This document shows positions 1 to 11,624 of a DNA stretch of 64,000 bases, piece after piece. Below the pieces are notes generated by a model. That model worked only from the letters and a program-made list of their open reading frames with translations. It was not told the origin of the DNA and did no database searches. Positions within the stretch are counted from its first letter, which is position 1. Every line of letters starts with the position of its first letter. This stretch comes from Prostheceraeus crozeri (Eukaryota > Platyhelminthes > Polycladida > Euryleptidae), in the NCBI GenBank assembly GCA_907163375.1, contig CAJQUW010005234.1:346501-410500 (forward strand), given 5' to 3'. The translations under genes were made by a program, and so were the position numbers.

Positions 1-878
1 ACGTTGTCTGCGTAGAGACCTTCGTGTTGCATGCGAAGACAATATTGTCCATGCTGCAGCCACCATAGCTAAATGTTGATTCAATACAGAATGAATAACG
101 ATTAATGTTGGACTATCCACGACGACCTTTAGATTACTCGTAGAACTACGATTGATTTTCACAGAAATCTACGATGTCGATTAATTGTTAAAGTTGATTC
201 TACGGTCACCTTAACCAACGATTAATCGTATAGATTTCACGATGGATCAATCGATTCTACGATTGAATTTTGCGATAACTATTAATCGTTGAGCTTCTTT
301 CTACATCGCCCTGATCTATACTAAAATAATGCATGATTTTGCAAGGCTTTCTATGTTCACAGGTTAATAAGTTCCACGAAGCAGGTAATTATTTTCCTGG
401 TTGGAAATTATTAACCTGGTGCAGACTTCTATGAAAAACGTCATGCATTATAACAGATAATGCATAGATTTCTTCGGTCATCATTTGTCATAATAACCTC
501 GAGCCTTCGGCTCTCGGTAATTATAGCAGTAATAACCTCAAATCTATGCATTATCTATTACGTATGACAAGATCAGTCACAATTGGCATAGATCTTGCAT
601 AGATTGTGCTCCTTCCAGTGCACTGGAGTACATGCAAATACCTATTATCTCCCGCACGGGCAATCTGCTTTGCATGTCAAATATAGCGATTGGATATCTA
701 ATAATCTACATTACATGCACGGCGATAAAGAAACACGTTCAAATTGAGTTTTTGACTGCATCTTGAATTCGAAGAAACAATACCTTCGACATGATTTGCA
801 TATAAAGTATCTATGCATTTTCATATCAGTGATCGTTTTTGGCACATTTCAGCCGAAGGTTTGTGTCACCGTATTTCA
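1..878. other. Non-coding AT-rich flank
   Basis: I see no gene here. The first 300 bases are rich in copies of the motif CGATTAATCGT and its variants on both strands. A perfect 16-bp inverted repeat (456-471 with 540-555) encloses a small hairpin at 501-513 and looks like part of an old foldback repeat. Confidence 0.5.
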
Positions 879-1333
879 CTGAAAAGAATAGGTAAACTCA
901 ACCTGACACCATGTGCCATTTTCAACTGTTCTTTCCATTTTTTTGCCTTACAACTGCGATTTTTATCTATGTTTCGTTTCTATCTGCATCAAAAAAGATG
1001 ACCAATGCAAAAATCTCTTAAAATTTTAATTTGTTTAAGATGCATCACAATGATTTATCTCTTCTATCAGAAAATACTAAAAATTTAAATTATTACTTTA
1101 TAACAATTTAGTTAGTAGCATGTCAGCTCTAATATTAAGCGGAGTAGTATTAAATTCAATAACTGCGTGCTTTGGTAAGACCTCTTCATTTGCGGACATC
1201 TGATTGATTGACCTCACGTCATTTCATGATGTGAATAAAATTCATCAATTTTGTGATTCAAATTGGCTTTTTAGTTCCTAGCATCTCTAATAAGTTGATC
1301 TTAAAACCAAGATGGATTGATAGTGATTTGACT
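879..1333 (+). repeat. First copy of a ~455-bp direct repeat (other copy 37517-37971)
   Basis: This sequence recurs almost unchanged, in the same orientation, at 37517-37971. The second copy continues without a break into the sequence that follows the right end of the large GGAGCC-flanked element. The locus therefore seems to have been tandemly duplicated before the element inserted into the first copy, and the right-hand copy shows the uninterrupted target. Confidence 0.8.
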
Positions 1334-1449
1334 CAGGGCTGTGGAGCCGGAGCCGAGCCGGAGCCTTAAGGAGCCTTAAGGAGCCGATGGTTTTGGTCGG
1401 AGCCGGAGCCGGAGCCGATTTATCACAAAGGCTCCGGCTCCGATAGTTT

Positions 1450-2760
1450 GAGCTTTGATATAAATCTAGAATTTTGAAAGTTATTAATTGGCATCATAAA
1501 AAAATTAAATCATTTGAAATCTAAAGATATGTCTTTTAAGTATGCCAATGATCTGTCCTCGACGATATCTTTCTTTGCAGTTGCCGCCTTCTTTTGTATT
1601 ATATTTATTATATATTTACACACATGTGTAATATTTTTTTATTGCATATGCTTCGTAAGACTAATTTCCATATTGACAACGTATTCTCCAAAATCCATTA
1701 ATTTGAAGACTTGTTATATACATGCTAACTAGATGATTGTAGATTCCTAGAGACAAGTCGCCAGTCATTTATGTACACATTTCCAGTTCAGTCAGCAAAG
1801 ATAATATAGCTACATTTCTTGCGCAATGTCTTAAATCTAATACGGTTACTATGTAGGCTATCATCTATCGGTATGGCTACTGGCAGAAGCTACTGGCATC
1901 TGTGACAATGCCAATTTCCTTAGATTGTATTGTAGGCTCTTGTGCAGTCCCCCCACCTACATTTTTCAAAACAATCGATTATTCAATTTGATCAATTTTG
2001 ATTGGAAGGATAACTCTTCACACTCACACGAATGACCTGACTACAAGTCCTCACATGGCTATAGCAATAAGCGACCCAGCCACTTCTAGTAGCGCCCTAT
2101 TATTTTAAAGGTATCTCATTCACAATGAATTTCCTTTGACTTCAAAATTCAAAGGGTATATTTCAATGCGAAAAACCCGAAGGCAAATTACAATGTTGAC
2201 TTGCTGACGAAGTTTGCGACCATGACATCGCAATTACCCACGTAGATTTTTACAACAGCACGGAATGCTTCACTCAAACCGGTGATGCTGAAACGGACAT
2301 CCAATGGTGCTGCATCTTTTGACCAGAGAAAAAATGGGGGAGGACTGCACAAGAGCCGTATCGTGTAATAATATTTCCCCAAATGTCATAAACCTGTGGA
2401 TTTCAAGAATTTTCATTATTATTTTTTCCGTCTGTCAACACTATATGCTGATATCATGCTGACTTATATGTAAACAATAAAAAAAGACTGAGACGCTCTC
2501 AATAAAGGCGCCTTTTGACCTCCCTTTTCTATTGTCTGTGACATTAAACCGCACGCGCATTCGAAAGCTAGCAAAGTAGATAGGATTTCTGCTCGGTGCT
2601 CGCAGTCAAATTTTTATTATGCATAGCACCCTGCAACATACGGTGTGATACTCCGAGTTCAGTTTCATCAGCCTAACCATCATCAGAGGAATAGTGGTAA
2701 TGTGTTATACATCAATTGAATATAATAATATACATGAATCATTGATGAATTATTTAGTGC
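1450..2760. other. Interior of the outer transposon, no gene recognised
   Basis: AT-rich sequence with only short open frames (for example 1514-1732 plus, 2188-2382 minus) that resemble no family known to me. It probably represents non-coding filler of a non-autonomous element. Confidence 0.4.
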
Positions 2761-3903
2761 AACTTTACGCCCAGAGGCGTCGCGACCGGGGGGTGTGGGG
2801 GACCGTAACACCTCCCCAATATGAAATTAATAAAAAGATTCAGGTAAAATGAGAAATTTCAGGCAAACCGCCGGTTTGCCGGCGATTCAGCTCCAATATT
2901 CACTGACTTTGTTCTTAGCCACAAAAACACGTCTTGTCACGAAAACACATCGTAATGTCGGGAAATTCTCACCCTTTCTAGACACCAGAAAGTATATGGT
3001 TAGTTGCCGTTGATGATATTGATTTGTCACGCGAAAGCGGTCAAACATAGCGCGCTGAAAACGACCTCTACCCGGGATGACTGTACATGTATATGCGAGC
3101 AGGAGGAACAGTCGCCTCTCATTTTCTTGAAAATTGGAACATAAGGCGATGTGAGTTAGCTCTGCTAAATTTAAAATATCTAAGTGGAATTGAAATGTAA
3201 TTCCAGTACCTTACCTATAATGTGGCCAGTGAATATTGGCACTGAATAACCTAACGCTGAAACGCCTGCAACTCATTCTGCCTAGCTGGGTAGTGTATAT
3301 TTAACCGTTGATTGATATACGTGTAAGCTCTGGCTATTGCGTTGTCCCTTGAGGAGATGACGTCATCGTTACGGTGGATTTCATCAAACCTTCCTCATAC
3401 CGAGTCATTCACACGCGCACCGCGGAAAGCGCACGGTATGAATAAGGCACACCGTCTTCTCTGTGCGTAGAAGTTTATTGTCAACAGCGTGTTAACTTTC
3501 TCGATGCAAACACCGTCGAAAATTTCCTTAACAGTCGATACTACGGGATCCAATTGCGCACAAATTAACTTAACGTCATCGGCATTTCATTGGCCACTTA
3601 AATAACCACCAATTAAATTATTTTTCATTTACAGGCGTCATTTCCGACCGATTAGATGATTAGGTAGGTACCTAGTGTTGGATTTGAGCATGATAGCAGT
3701 AGGGCAGTGGTTCTCACCGATTTTTTTAGCCGACCCCATTTCCGCCATAGCTCATCTAATCGCGACCCCATGGGCTTTAAAAGAACTATATTTCAAAAAC
3801 AGTCAATTATCGCTATACATGTTATATTACTGAAACAGACTTGAATTAAGTCGGACTCAAATGATAATTACAACAAATAACTGTTAACTAGTAACAAAAA
3901 ACA

Positions 3904-5788
3904 TTATTTCGATAAACGCACGATGTGCTCGTAGCGAGGTTCATAAGTTGTTAGAGAACAAACCAAACAGTCAAAAAGATGGGCATCAGTAATGCGTGAT
4001 CGGTACTTAGTCTTTGCTTGCATCATATGTGAGAAACCTGCCTCGCACACGTAGGTGGTACCAAACCGAACAAGAGTTCTGCGGGCTTCATCAATGAGTT
4101 TCGGATACTTCTCGTCATCAAGCGTGAACTAAACTGTGACGGTATCACTAGTCTTGAACATTATTTTAGCAACATTGTCCTCTTGAAGTTCTGCAATTTC
4201 CAGCGCTATTCTGCCATCGAATTTCGTCGCATCAACCTGGAACGGTGACTTGATATGGTAATATTCGGCCTGCATGTCTGGAAATCTCTCTACAAAATTG
4301 TGTTGTAACTTTCCGATGTATGTCAGAAGTTCAGTGATTTGATTCGGAAAATCGTCAAATTCGCACGCTGTTACTGCGATATATTACTCGACAAACATAG
4401 GAAAATTGGAGAAATCCTGTCGCTTTATTTTCTCTTGCAGGACATCAAGTTTTCTCATAAAGGTTCTCAGTGAAGAATGAAGGTCAAAGATCGGTTTTCC
4501 GCGTCCCTGTAGTTCTGTGTTCACTGAGTTGACGTGATGAAGTATATCGACCAATAGTGCTAATTCGGACAAGAATTGTTGATCACCAAATTTGTCTGCA
4601 TGTTGATGGCCTTTCTCAGACAAAAACTCGTGGATCTCTTCACGCAGAATAAAGACTCTTTCCGACGCTTTGCCACGCGATAGCCAACGTACTGTGTTGT
4701 AGAGTAGTAGAGCGGAATGGTCTGCAGCACTCTCAACACAAAGTTGGCGGAACATGCGACAATTAAGCTCACGAGCTTTGATGAAATTTATTATCGTAAC
4801 ACAGACATTCATAATCTCGCCAAATTTAGCGGAAAGATCCTTAGATGCCAGCGCCTGCCGGTGTATAATGCAGTGATTGATGCTTACATGCGGGTGATGT
4901 CTCGACAGTAGGCCGTTGAATCCATTCAGACGCCCCATCATGGCTGGAGCTCCATCAACATTAGCCTCAACAATTTTGTCCCATGACAGGCCATGATCAG
5001 TGAAAAACTTGTTCACGATATTGTAAATATCTTCGCCTTTCGTAGTAACTGCTAGGGTCAACAACGCGAGCACTTCCTCCTTCATCATGCTACCGGTTTC
5101 GTATTTTCCATACAAGATATTTATATATATTATATATTTTCCATACCGCCCAGGAGGATCTTCGAAAGTCGTTTAGTATTTGTTCCTTTAAGTCTGACGC
5201 TACCTTTTCGACCCGGCGAGTAATTGTGTCGTTGCTCAGTGGAATGTCATTTATGGTCTGAACCAACTTATTCCCAAAATTTTCATCTTTGAAAATGTCC
5301 GCAAAGTGCAGTAGTGATGGTTTGATAATCGTTTCACCCTCCGTATATGGACGATGAGTTCGGGTACTTAGGAAAGCTGTCTTGTAGGTAAAAATATCTA
5401 TTTTCTGCTGCTTTGTAAGGGCTCTTGCCATGCAATTCCTGGATTTCTGAAGTTCATCTTTCCGTTTGACGAAGACACGTTGGCGGGCATCTACTCCAAG
5501 AATAGAGACCGTCGGGTGATTTTATAAATGTCGCTGCAACTTGTTCGGCTTCAATGATTCCTCCGCTATTTGTTTATGGCATATCACGCACACAGGGATT
5601 CCGTCGACGTCCGCAATTCCATATTGGGCAAGAAAATCGGGATTTATGCTCCTTGACCTCTTCCTTGTAGTTGAGTCTGCGTTCGTCTCTTTCACTGCTC
5701 TTTTCGTTGCTCCTTTCCTGCTGGGGGTCGTAATTGAAGATGATTGTGGTTCACAATCCGTACTCTTTCGTATCAGAAAGCGATCCAT
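3904..5788 (-). pseudogene. Broken hAT transposase (BED finger, ZBED5/Buster-like)
   Basis: Transposase of the surrounding hAT element, which would cut and paste it through an RNase H-like DDE core. The N-terminal part (5788-5522) carries a BED-type zinc finger with CxxC and a KLQRHL helix. The middle (5115-4384) has VDGAPAMMG, an HC..HR block and a VRWLSRGKASERV block, as in ZBED5/Buster transposases. The last part, to 3904, has the hAT dimerisation block with FGTTY.CE and a following FS.M. It is dead: there are in-frame stops at 5522-5524, 4384-4386 and 4129-4131. At about 5108-5150 AT-rich DNA replaces the section that should carry the first catalytic Asp. Confidence 0.85.
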
Positions 5789-5962
5789 TATTTAAAATTA
5801 TTTCACGATAATCCGAAACTGTAATCATGTACTAGAACCACCAGTTTGCAGTCGCGCAATAACTAAGTGATACAATGAGGCATCATGAGTCAATCATGCT
5901 GCAGGAAATATTGCAAGTGCGCCTTCCGACCAATTGGCGCTGCTTACCCTGCTTACTCACAC

Positions 5963-6517
5963 CATGAACCACTAGAAGGAGAAGGACGCTTCACCTCTGT
6001 CAGCTGTGACAAACAGTAGGCACATGCAAACGCATTATATGAACGGGAGAAAATGAAAGTATTTGTACATGAATGGCTCTATCTTTTGAACCACCTGCCC
6101 GATTGATTTCATATTTGAAATACTGATGATTCAGGGTGAGAGCATCATTTCTTCTATTCATGCCACCTTAAGGTTCTCAAAACTAAAAAAGTTAGTCAGC
6201 GCGCGAAAATTAGCAACTCGATAAAAATTGAGAAAATACCTTGATTTTTATCGAGTTACTAATTTTCGCGCGCTGACTAACTTTTTTAGTTTTGAGAACC
6301 TTAAGGTGGCATGAATAGAAGAAATGATGCTCTCACCCTGAATCATCAGTATTTCAAATATGAAATCAATCGGGCAGGTGGTTCAAAAGATAGAGCCATT
6401 CATGTACAAATACTTTCATTTTCTCCCGTTCATATAATGCGTTTGCATGTGCCTAGTGCCTACTGTTGGTCACAGCTGACAGAGGTGAAGCGTCCTTCTC
6501 CTTCTAAGTGGTTCATG
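5963..6517. mobile_element. 555-bp foldback (palindromic) insertion
   Basis: The two ~270-bp arms are near-perfect reverse complements that meet around 6231-6241, so a single strand would fold into one long hairpin. Both outer ends carry the 7-bp direct repeat CTCACAC (5956-5962 and 6518-6524), as expected for a target-site duplication. There is no coding capacity beyond short chance frames. It inserted into the hAT element downstream of its transposase. Confidence 0.8.
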
Positions 6518-7240
6518 CTCACACACATATAACGAAGGTCACTGGAAAGATTGAACCCCTAATGTGTCACGGAAGACTTAAGGAAATATTCGATGATCAG
6601 AGACCGGTTGCAGAATGCGATAGTTTAAATTTAAAAAGTCTCGCTGAGTTAGCGCAAATAGCAACCAACAGCGTCACACGTACGACCAAAGTTATGAATA
6701 TACCACATCAGCTGATTTACTTATAGGCCTACATTGTTCGTGTGAGTGAGTAAACTGGTGTCTATGCGGTGATATTTTGGAAGAAATCAACTGGATTGGA
6801 GATGCTCGCATAGACACACCATTTGAAGCAGTGCTGCCACACCAGAACTGATAATAATATCAGCTCTTAATTTCATGAGAACGGATCCTCATGCAGCATC
6901 GGCCGGGCCTGCAAAGATTATATCATTAGCTACAGAAATTGACCCCGAGACCCCCAGCGACCCCAAGCGTATCTCGCGACCCCACGAATTGGTCACTGCG
7001 ACCCCACTTGCGGTCGCGACCCCGAATTTGAGAACCACTGCAGTAGGGGGAAGCGTGTGTGCAATAATCGGGCAAATTTTGGCTCTTAGTTGTAAATCAG
7101 GTAAAATTTAGCAAACACCCCCCCAATGATGTTTCCTTAGCGACGCCTCTGTTTACGCCCTAATGAAAAATACGAAATGAATATAATGCAAGTTAGGCCT
7201 TAACTTATTAAGTATGCTGCATAGAATTACAAAACTTGTC

Positions 7241-8054
7241 AGTAGTAATAAAACGGCGAACACCCGACCGGCGCGCCCCCCTCTGGAACGTGACAGGTTG
7301 CGGTCTGTCGTGGTGTGCCGGCCAGGCTGGCGTGGTGTGCCGGCCAGGCTGGCGTGGTGTGCCGGTCAGGCTGGCGTGGTGTGCCGGCCAGGTTGGCCGC
7401 TCCCATCGTTGACAGCAATCGGAGAGAAAGAATGGTCGCTGACGTCCCCCCTCCCTCGAAAACGACAGAGTGTGAGACTCGGGTGAGTTGGCCTCGGGTG
7501 AGTTGACGTGGGCGACCGTCTAGGTTGTCGTGGTGGAATGGTGAAACGGACTTTAGATTCGTGATCAGCGTAAAATTCTGCATCGGTATGGTGAATTTGA
7601 AAGCAATCGGCGAGAAAAAATTTTTCTTCAAAATTTTGACAGAGTTAAAATTTTGGACGTTTTGGGCTGTAGCTTCAAAACGAAGCATCGGAGAGCAAAA
7701 CTGGTTGTAGATTTGGAATCAGCGTAACATTCTGCATCCGTATGGTGAATTTGAAAGCAATCGGAGACAAAAATTTTCTTACACCCCCCCGGCACCGATC
7801 TTCCAATTTTGCTTCTAGTGATCGTAGAAAGTCGTGCAATAGCTCGTTTGAAAGCTAAGAGTGAGACAAATTCAGTGAAAGAAACGGCTTGTTCATATCT
7901 GTCTTCGTTTAGATGTGAGACGCCATTTAAGATTTTGGGAGATTGGAGAAAAACGACAGAGTTAGAATTTTGGACGTTTTGGGCTGTAGCGCCAAAACGA
8001 AGCATCGGATGGGAAAACGGATTTCAGATTTGGAATCAGCGCCATTTATTCACC
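7241..8054 (+). repeat. Left terminal inverted repeat of the Polinton
   Basis: This ~814-bp arm matches the reverse complement of 35165-36601. It contains four tandem copies of a 22-bp GC-rich unit (about 7310-7397), where the right arm has two. It lacks several hundred bases present in the right arm. Frames that look open in it are repeat sequence on both strands and are not proposed as genes. Confidence 0.9.
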
Positions 8055-8108
8055 CTAGGAAGAGTGTGTCCATCATGATTTGAGGAAAAATTTTTTCAAT
8101 TTTTTTCA

Positions 8109-8480
8109 AAATGACGAATTTTTTGCATTTTTGGCTATTTTTTGCCGAAAAACTAGATCGATTCAAGGCTTCGGACCTATTTCAGTGGACAGACCGCACT
8201 GAGATGTGCTAGATCTGAAATTTTGAGACTGATTGGAGTCAGACTTTTTGATTTGGAGTTCATTGAAAACACCACTTCAGATATTAAATTGCACATTATT
8301 TGAAATGATGAATTTTTCGCTTTTTTGGCTATTTTTGCCGAAAAACTAGATCGATTCAAGGCTTCGGACCTATTTCAGTGGACAGACCGCACTGAGATGT
8401 ACTATATCCGATATTTTGAGACGGATGGGAGTCAGGGTTGTGAGTTGAGATGCCATTGAAAACCGTAAAAAGGCCAATTT
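8109..8480 (+). repeat. Two ~194-bp tandem repeats inside the left end
   Basis: Two diverged copies start near 8109 and 8303. The most conserved part is the block around 8150-8220 and 8338-8402, which includes GACAGACCGCACTGAGATGT. They lie between the terminal repeat and the first promoter, and I see no gene in them. Confidence 0.75.
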
Positions 8481-8528
8481 TCCCATTTTCTAACTTAGGA
8501 ATTTTTTAGGATTTGACAATTGGCCGAC

Positions 8529-8536
8529 TATAAAAG
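8529..8536 (+). promoter_or_regulatory. TATA box of the leftmost Polinton gene
   Basis: TATAAAAG points into the element just inside the left end. The first coding ATG is at 9214, directly after a good splice acceptor (polypyrimidine tract then CAG at 9209-9211). A leader intron is therefore likely; a possible donor is GTAAGC near 8735. Confidence 0.55.
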
Positions 8537-9213
8537 CACGGAGCATCAACTGAGAAATCACATTTACTAATAACTTGCTAGAGTTACGTGAACAGATCCG
8601 AGCTCCGGCTCCAAGTCGCGTTTTCCTTTGGATAACGGGTTAGATTTTTCGATTGCTGATATCAGCTAAGGTGTCAGACTTATAGGTTAGCCAGTATATG
8701 ACTGGTGATCACTTTGATCGAATAGGCCAGAAACTTGTAAGCGGTGTATCTTCGGTTCTAGTACACCGATTGACTTGATTCAAGTTGCATGTGATAGCTC
8801 TTGATCAAAGCTATATTTATAGACTACTTATAAAATCTCATAAGTAGTGCAAAAATGCTGAAAAATTTAACTTTGTTATTTTTTATGATTTTTCGGGGTT
8901 TTCGACCCTGTTGAATTCAACTAAGGCATTTATGATGTTGTACGAGGCGAGATTCAGCTCGAGACTTGTTTTCTGATGTAAATAACTCCACCGATTTTCA
9001 TGTCAAAATCGGGGTCCGAATACCAACACAGTGATATGACGCACGCTCTGTCCGTCGGAGGTTGGATTTGTGGGCCGAGGCCTTGGAGTTGGGATAAGAT
9101 CCCCTCTGAGTAATGCCTGTAACGGATTCATCAGCTTAACTTGTCTATCCTCAAGTATTGATAACATGATGATTTGAATTTAAAATCATTGTTTTCCGTT
9201 TTTCGCTTCAGAA

Positions 9214-10388
9214 ATGCCGAAATACAATAATGTGAAGACCAGTTTCAAACTGTGTCAATGCCGGAAGGTATTCCGAGCTGACGCCTTCAAGAAACGCGCT
9301 TGCGCTAGCAAGAAACAGATAGGGGTCGCTCGCTACTATTGCGGAGCCCACAAAGTCAGTCGCTTAAGTGAGCGGCTGGAGGATTGGCACTCACAACACA
9401 GCGAGTGTCAAACAGGCGAAGTAGGCGAAGAAGAACGGAGTTCACTCTTCGCCACTGAGCTCCGTTCTTTGGAGCTACAATCCGCCAACGAACAAGAACG
9501 GAGTTCACTCTTCGTCACTGAGGCCACTGAGCTACAATCCCCATTGAAGCGATTGCCGCTGTATCCTCGCTTAGTAGCGAGAGCTCACTGTCCAGCAGCG
9601 ATAGTGAGGAGGAGGAGGAGGGAGAGCTACAGCCGCAACCTATCGAGGACGTCGTCCTCGATCGCGAGACCCCTGCAGCCGTGACTGCGAGCGGAATTGC
9701 AACGCAATGTCGCAATTTTGTCAAGCGCCCGCCGGTGATCGCCGAACGGGAGAAACTAAAGTAAGAGGTGGAGAAGTTAAAGGAGGAGGCCTTCTCATAC
9801 AAGGCAAAGTATGAGGACCTAAAGAACGTGGCCGGAGTGATAAAGAAGGTGAAGGAGAGATTAATCGAGCGGGATGGCGAGTTGGAGCAGGAGAGGCTCG
9901 AGACTCTCGAGGGGAAAGCCAGAGAAGAGGCTTTGCTAGCAGAGAGGGAAAGTAGGGAGAAGGAGATACGAAGGTTGAAGGAAGAAGTGGAGAGACTCCG
10001 TGTGCAGATGGCTAAGGTGGTCGAGACGAACCACGAGCTGCACCGTTCGGCGCAGCTGATGGATCGCGATCGAAGGGTGCGTTCCAGCCGTCTGCACATC
10101 CCTATTAGAAAGGGGAGAGTAGCAGAAACTCCTCTCTTGTACGAGCGTGGAAGAGGGGAGAAATGTTACTCTCGGGTGAAGAAAGGGGTGGAGTGTCTAC
10201 ACTTCACCTTCGATCATCGTGATCCGATCTCGAATTTCCTTTATGAGGAAGCGCCCGAGAAGATCTGTAAGTAAAAATGACTAAATTAAAATGTAAGATG
10301 ATAACTCACTACTTCTTTCTTTACAGACATCCAAGAGAAGAGACCACCCGCCCCGTTGCCGGAGCCGCAGTCGAAACGGCAAGCCTGA
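9214..10388 (+). pseudogene. Polinton coiled-coil protein of unknown function, interrupted
   Basis: I do not recognise the family. The N-terminal part has paired Cys (CQC, then YYCGAH), suggesting a small metal-binding fold. An acidic Ser/Glu stretch and a long Lys/Glu coiled coil (about 9750-10050) follow. The frame is broken twice: a shift within the short repeated segment around 9430-9545, and an in-frame TAA at 9762-9764 in the coiled coil. A 60-bp intron is evident at 10267-10326 (GTAAGT...TTTACAG), and the second exon continues in phase to a TGA at 10386-10388. It follows the TATA box at 8529, the position of an early-type gene. Confidence 0.6.
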
Positions 10389-10439
10389 GTCGCTATCCCA
10401 CACCCCGAGAACGCCTCAAACGGTCCTTATGGGACCACC

Positions 10440-10565
10440 ATGGGGCAAGACATGATAGAACCTCCTCGCGGTTTGCCCTGGGCAGTCTTTAGACTGGCGA
10501 CCGTCTTTAGTCTGGCGAGTACTATCATTAAGTTGAATCTGCTATCAGTCAACTTGAACGTTGCG
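10440..10565 (+). repeat. ~125-bp repeat flanking the 10619 gene, copy 1
   Basis: The block starting ATGGGGCAAGACATGATAGA recurs at 10931-11037 with a few changes. Copy 1 ends just before the TATA box of the small gene at 10619 and copy 2 follows that gene. The duplication may therefore have copied a promoter-proximal regulatory segment. Confidence 0.8.
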
Positions 10566-10579
10566 TCGCGTTAGAGGGG

Positions 10580-10587
10580 TATATAAA
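10580..10587 (+). promoter_or_regulatory. TATA box TATATAAA
   Basis: A consensus TATATAAA lies 31 bases upstream of the ATG at 10619. Transcription would start only a few bases before the start codon, giving a very short leader. The same octamer occurs on the other strand near the right end of the element (35123-35130). Confidence 0.6.
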
Positions 10588-10618
10588 CCACTACCTCTCA
10601 TTTCATTTCATTTCAATC

Positions 10619-10885
10619 ATGGAGACACCAAACGCTGCAGTCAGCTCTCCTCGCGGACCGCAGTTGAGACCGCGAAATTTATGTAATGAATTTGCTAGAA
10701 TAGAGGAGCAAAACAGAGTCCACAACAATCTTGCTCGGATTGGCAATGCGATGACAGCAAGTGTTACAAATCCAATGGAATGGCGCTACATTCCACTCTA
10801 CACTCACATGCCAACTAGCATGGAAGTCGACACTGCTGAGGTTGAACGGTTTCGACTCTCTCTCAGCAGAATCGGTATGAAGTGA
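10619..10885 (+). CDS. Small Polinton protein, 88 aa, unknown
   Basis: Unrecognised protein, hydrophilic and without a membrane segment or Cys cluster. The start is supported by the TATA box 31 bases upstream. The gene is bracketed by the two copies of a ~125-bp repeat. Position and size suggest an accessory or regulatory gene, but no function can be read from it. Confidence 0.5.
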   Translation: METPNAAVSSPRGPQLRPRNLCNEFARIEEQNRVHNNLARIGNAMTASVTNPMEWRYIPLYTHMPTSMEVDTAEVERFRLSLSRIGMK

Positions 10886-10930
10886 GATGACGGTCACGAG
10901 AACGAACCACCGGCCCTGATAAGGGCCACT

Positions 10931-11037
10931 ATGGGGCAAGATTTGATAGAACCTCCTCGCTGTTTGCACTGGGCAGTCTTCAGACTGGCGAATACTATCA
11001 TTAAGTTTAATCTGCTATCAGTTAACTTGAACGTTGC
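10931..11037 (+). repeat. ~125-bp repeat, copy 2
   Basis: Second copy of the block at 10440-10565; see there. No clear TATA box follows this copy, unlike copy 1. Confidence 0.8.
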
Positions 11038-11039
11038 AA

Positions 11040-11620
11040 ATGAAGTTCGGTGTAATACTTCCTTTCGACGGGCGTTCCTGTAAAGGGCGGCGGTGAAACC
11101 CGTAGCTATGTATATCGCAAGGGACACTCGGCAATGGTCAATCTTGTTAAACCTCTCTGCGTCATGTTTCCAAGTGATTGCCTCTGTTTCAACGTAGTAT
11201 GCATTCACGCCAGGGTGACATTTAGCCAACTGTCGAAGGTTGCCTTATAAACTTTCCATTGTATACGTTATGAGAACCACGAGTTCTGCTTGTCTCTATC
11301 AATAAGACGAATTGATGCAATGGAATGAAATGAGAGGACACGCGACAAAACGCGACAAAATACACTTCTCTCTTCCGTAGTCTAACAAGCTCTTTACACA
11401 TGGATCGCAGTCGATTGCTATCCCAGAATCATGTAAGCTATCTTAATTTTATTGAACACTATTTCAACTACCATTATCACCCATATGAAATGTTATAAGA
11501 TTTGCAAGTTAAACTAAGTGTGCTACTATTTCCAAATGAAAAAGTATACATGGTTAAATCATCCACTTAAACCCCATTCAAGTAAGTCAGTATGAAAGCA
11601 AAGATAATACGAAATAAAAA
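11040..11620. other. Intergenic region with a possible short 5' exon
   Basis: No full gene is seen. At 11401-11433 an ATG opens 11 codons that run straight into a GTAAGC donor (11434). This is in the phase that would join the polymerase acceptor at 12433, so it could be an alternative first exon. An AATAAA at 11613 on the plus strand and TTTATT at 11620-11625 mark transcript ends. Confidence 0.3.
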
Positions 11621-11624
11621 TTTA

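Larger units (their letters stand above)
3705..7040 (-). mobile_element. hAT transposon (Charlie/Buster-type ends)
   Basis: The ends are CAGTGGTTCTCA and TGAGAACCACTG, the signature of Charlie/Buster-type hAT elements. They are flanked by a perfect 8-bp duplication CAGTAGGG (3697-3704 and 7041-7048). The element is 3,336 bp long. It holds a broken transposase gene on the minus strand and a 555-bp foldback insertion. It lies wholly inside the element at 2772-7151. Confidence 0.9.
2772..7151. mobile_element. DNA transposon with CAGAGGCGTCGC ends and 8-bp duplication
   Basis: The left end is CAGAGGCGTCGC and the right end GCGACGCCTCTG. Each is flanked by a perfect 8-bp duplication TTTACGCC (2764-2771 and 7152-7159). 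An 8-bp duplication is typical of the hAT superfamily. Its own DNA is only 2772-3696 plus 7049-7151, about 1 kb without a coding frame, so it is a non-autonomous element. The remainder is a second hAT element that inserted into it. Confidence 0.8.

Noticed and set aside
1345-1440. GGAGCC repeats as a telomere-like or coding microsatellite
   Set aside because: They are confined to the two inverted ends of one element, with the matching inverted copy at 37355-37449.
7239-8078. Open frames up to 149 codons on both strands in the left terminal repeat (and 35162-36611 in the right)
   Set aside because: The same frames recur in each repeat module on both arms, are low in complexity and follow the inverted repeat, with no family resemblance. 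They are better explained as repeat DNA.
10894-11229. 111-codon minus-strand frame
   Set aside because: It runs antisense through the second copy of the ~125-bp repeat and has no promoter, motif or neighbour that supports it.
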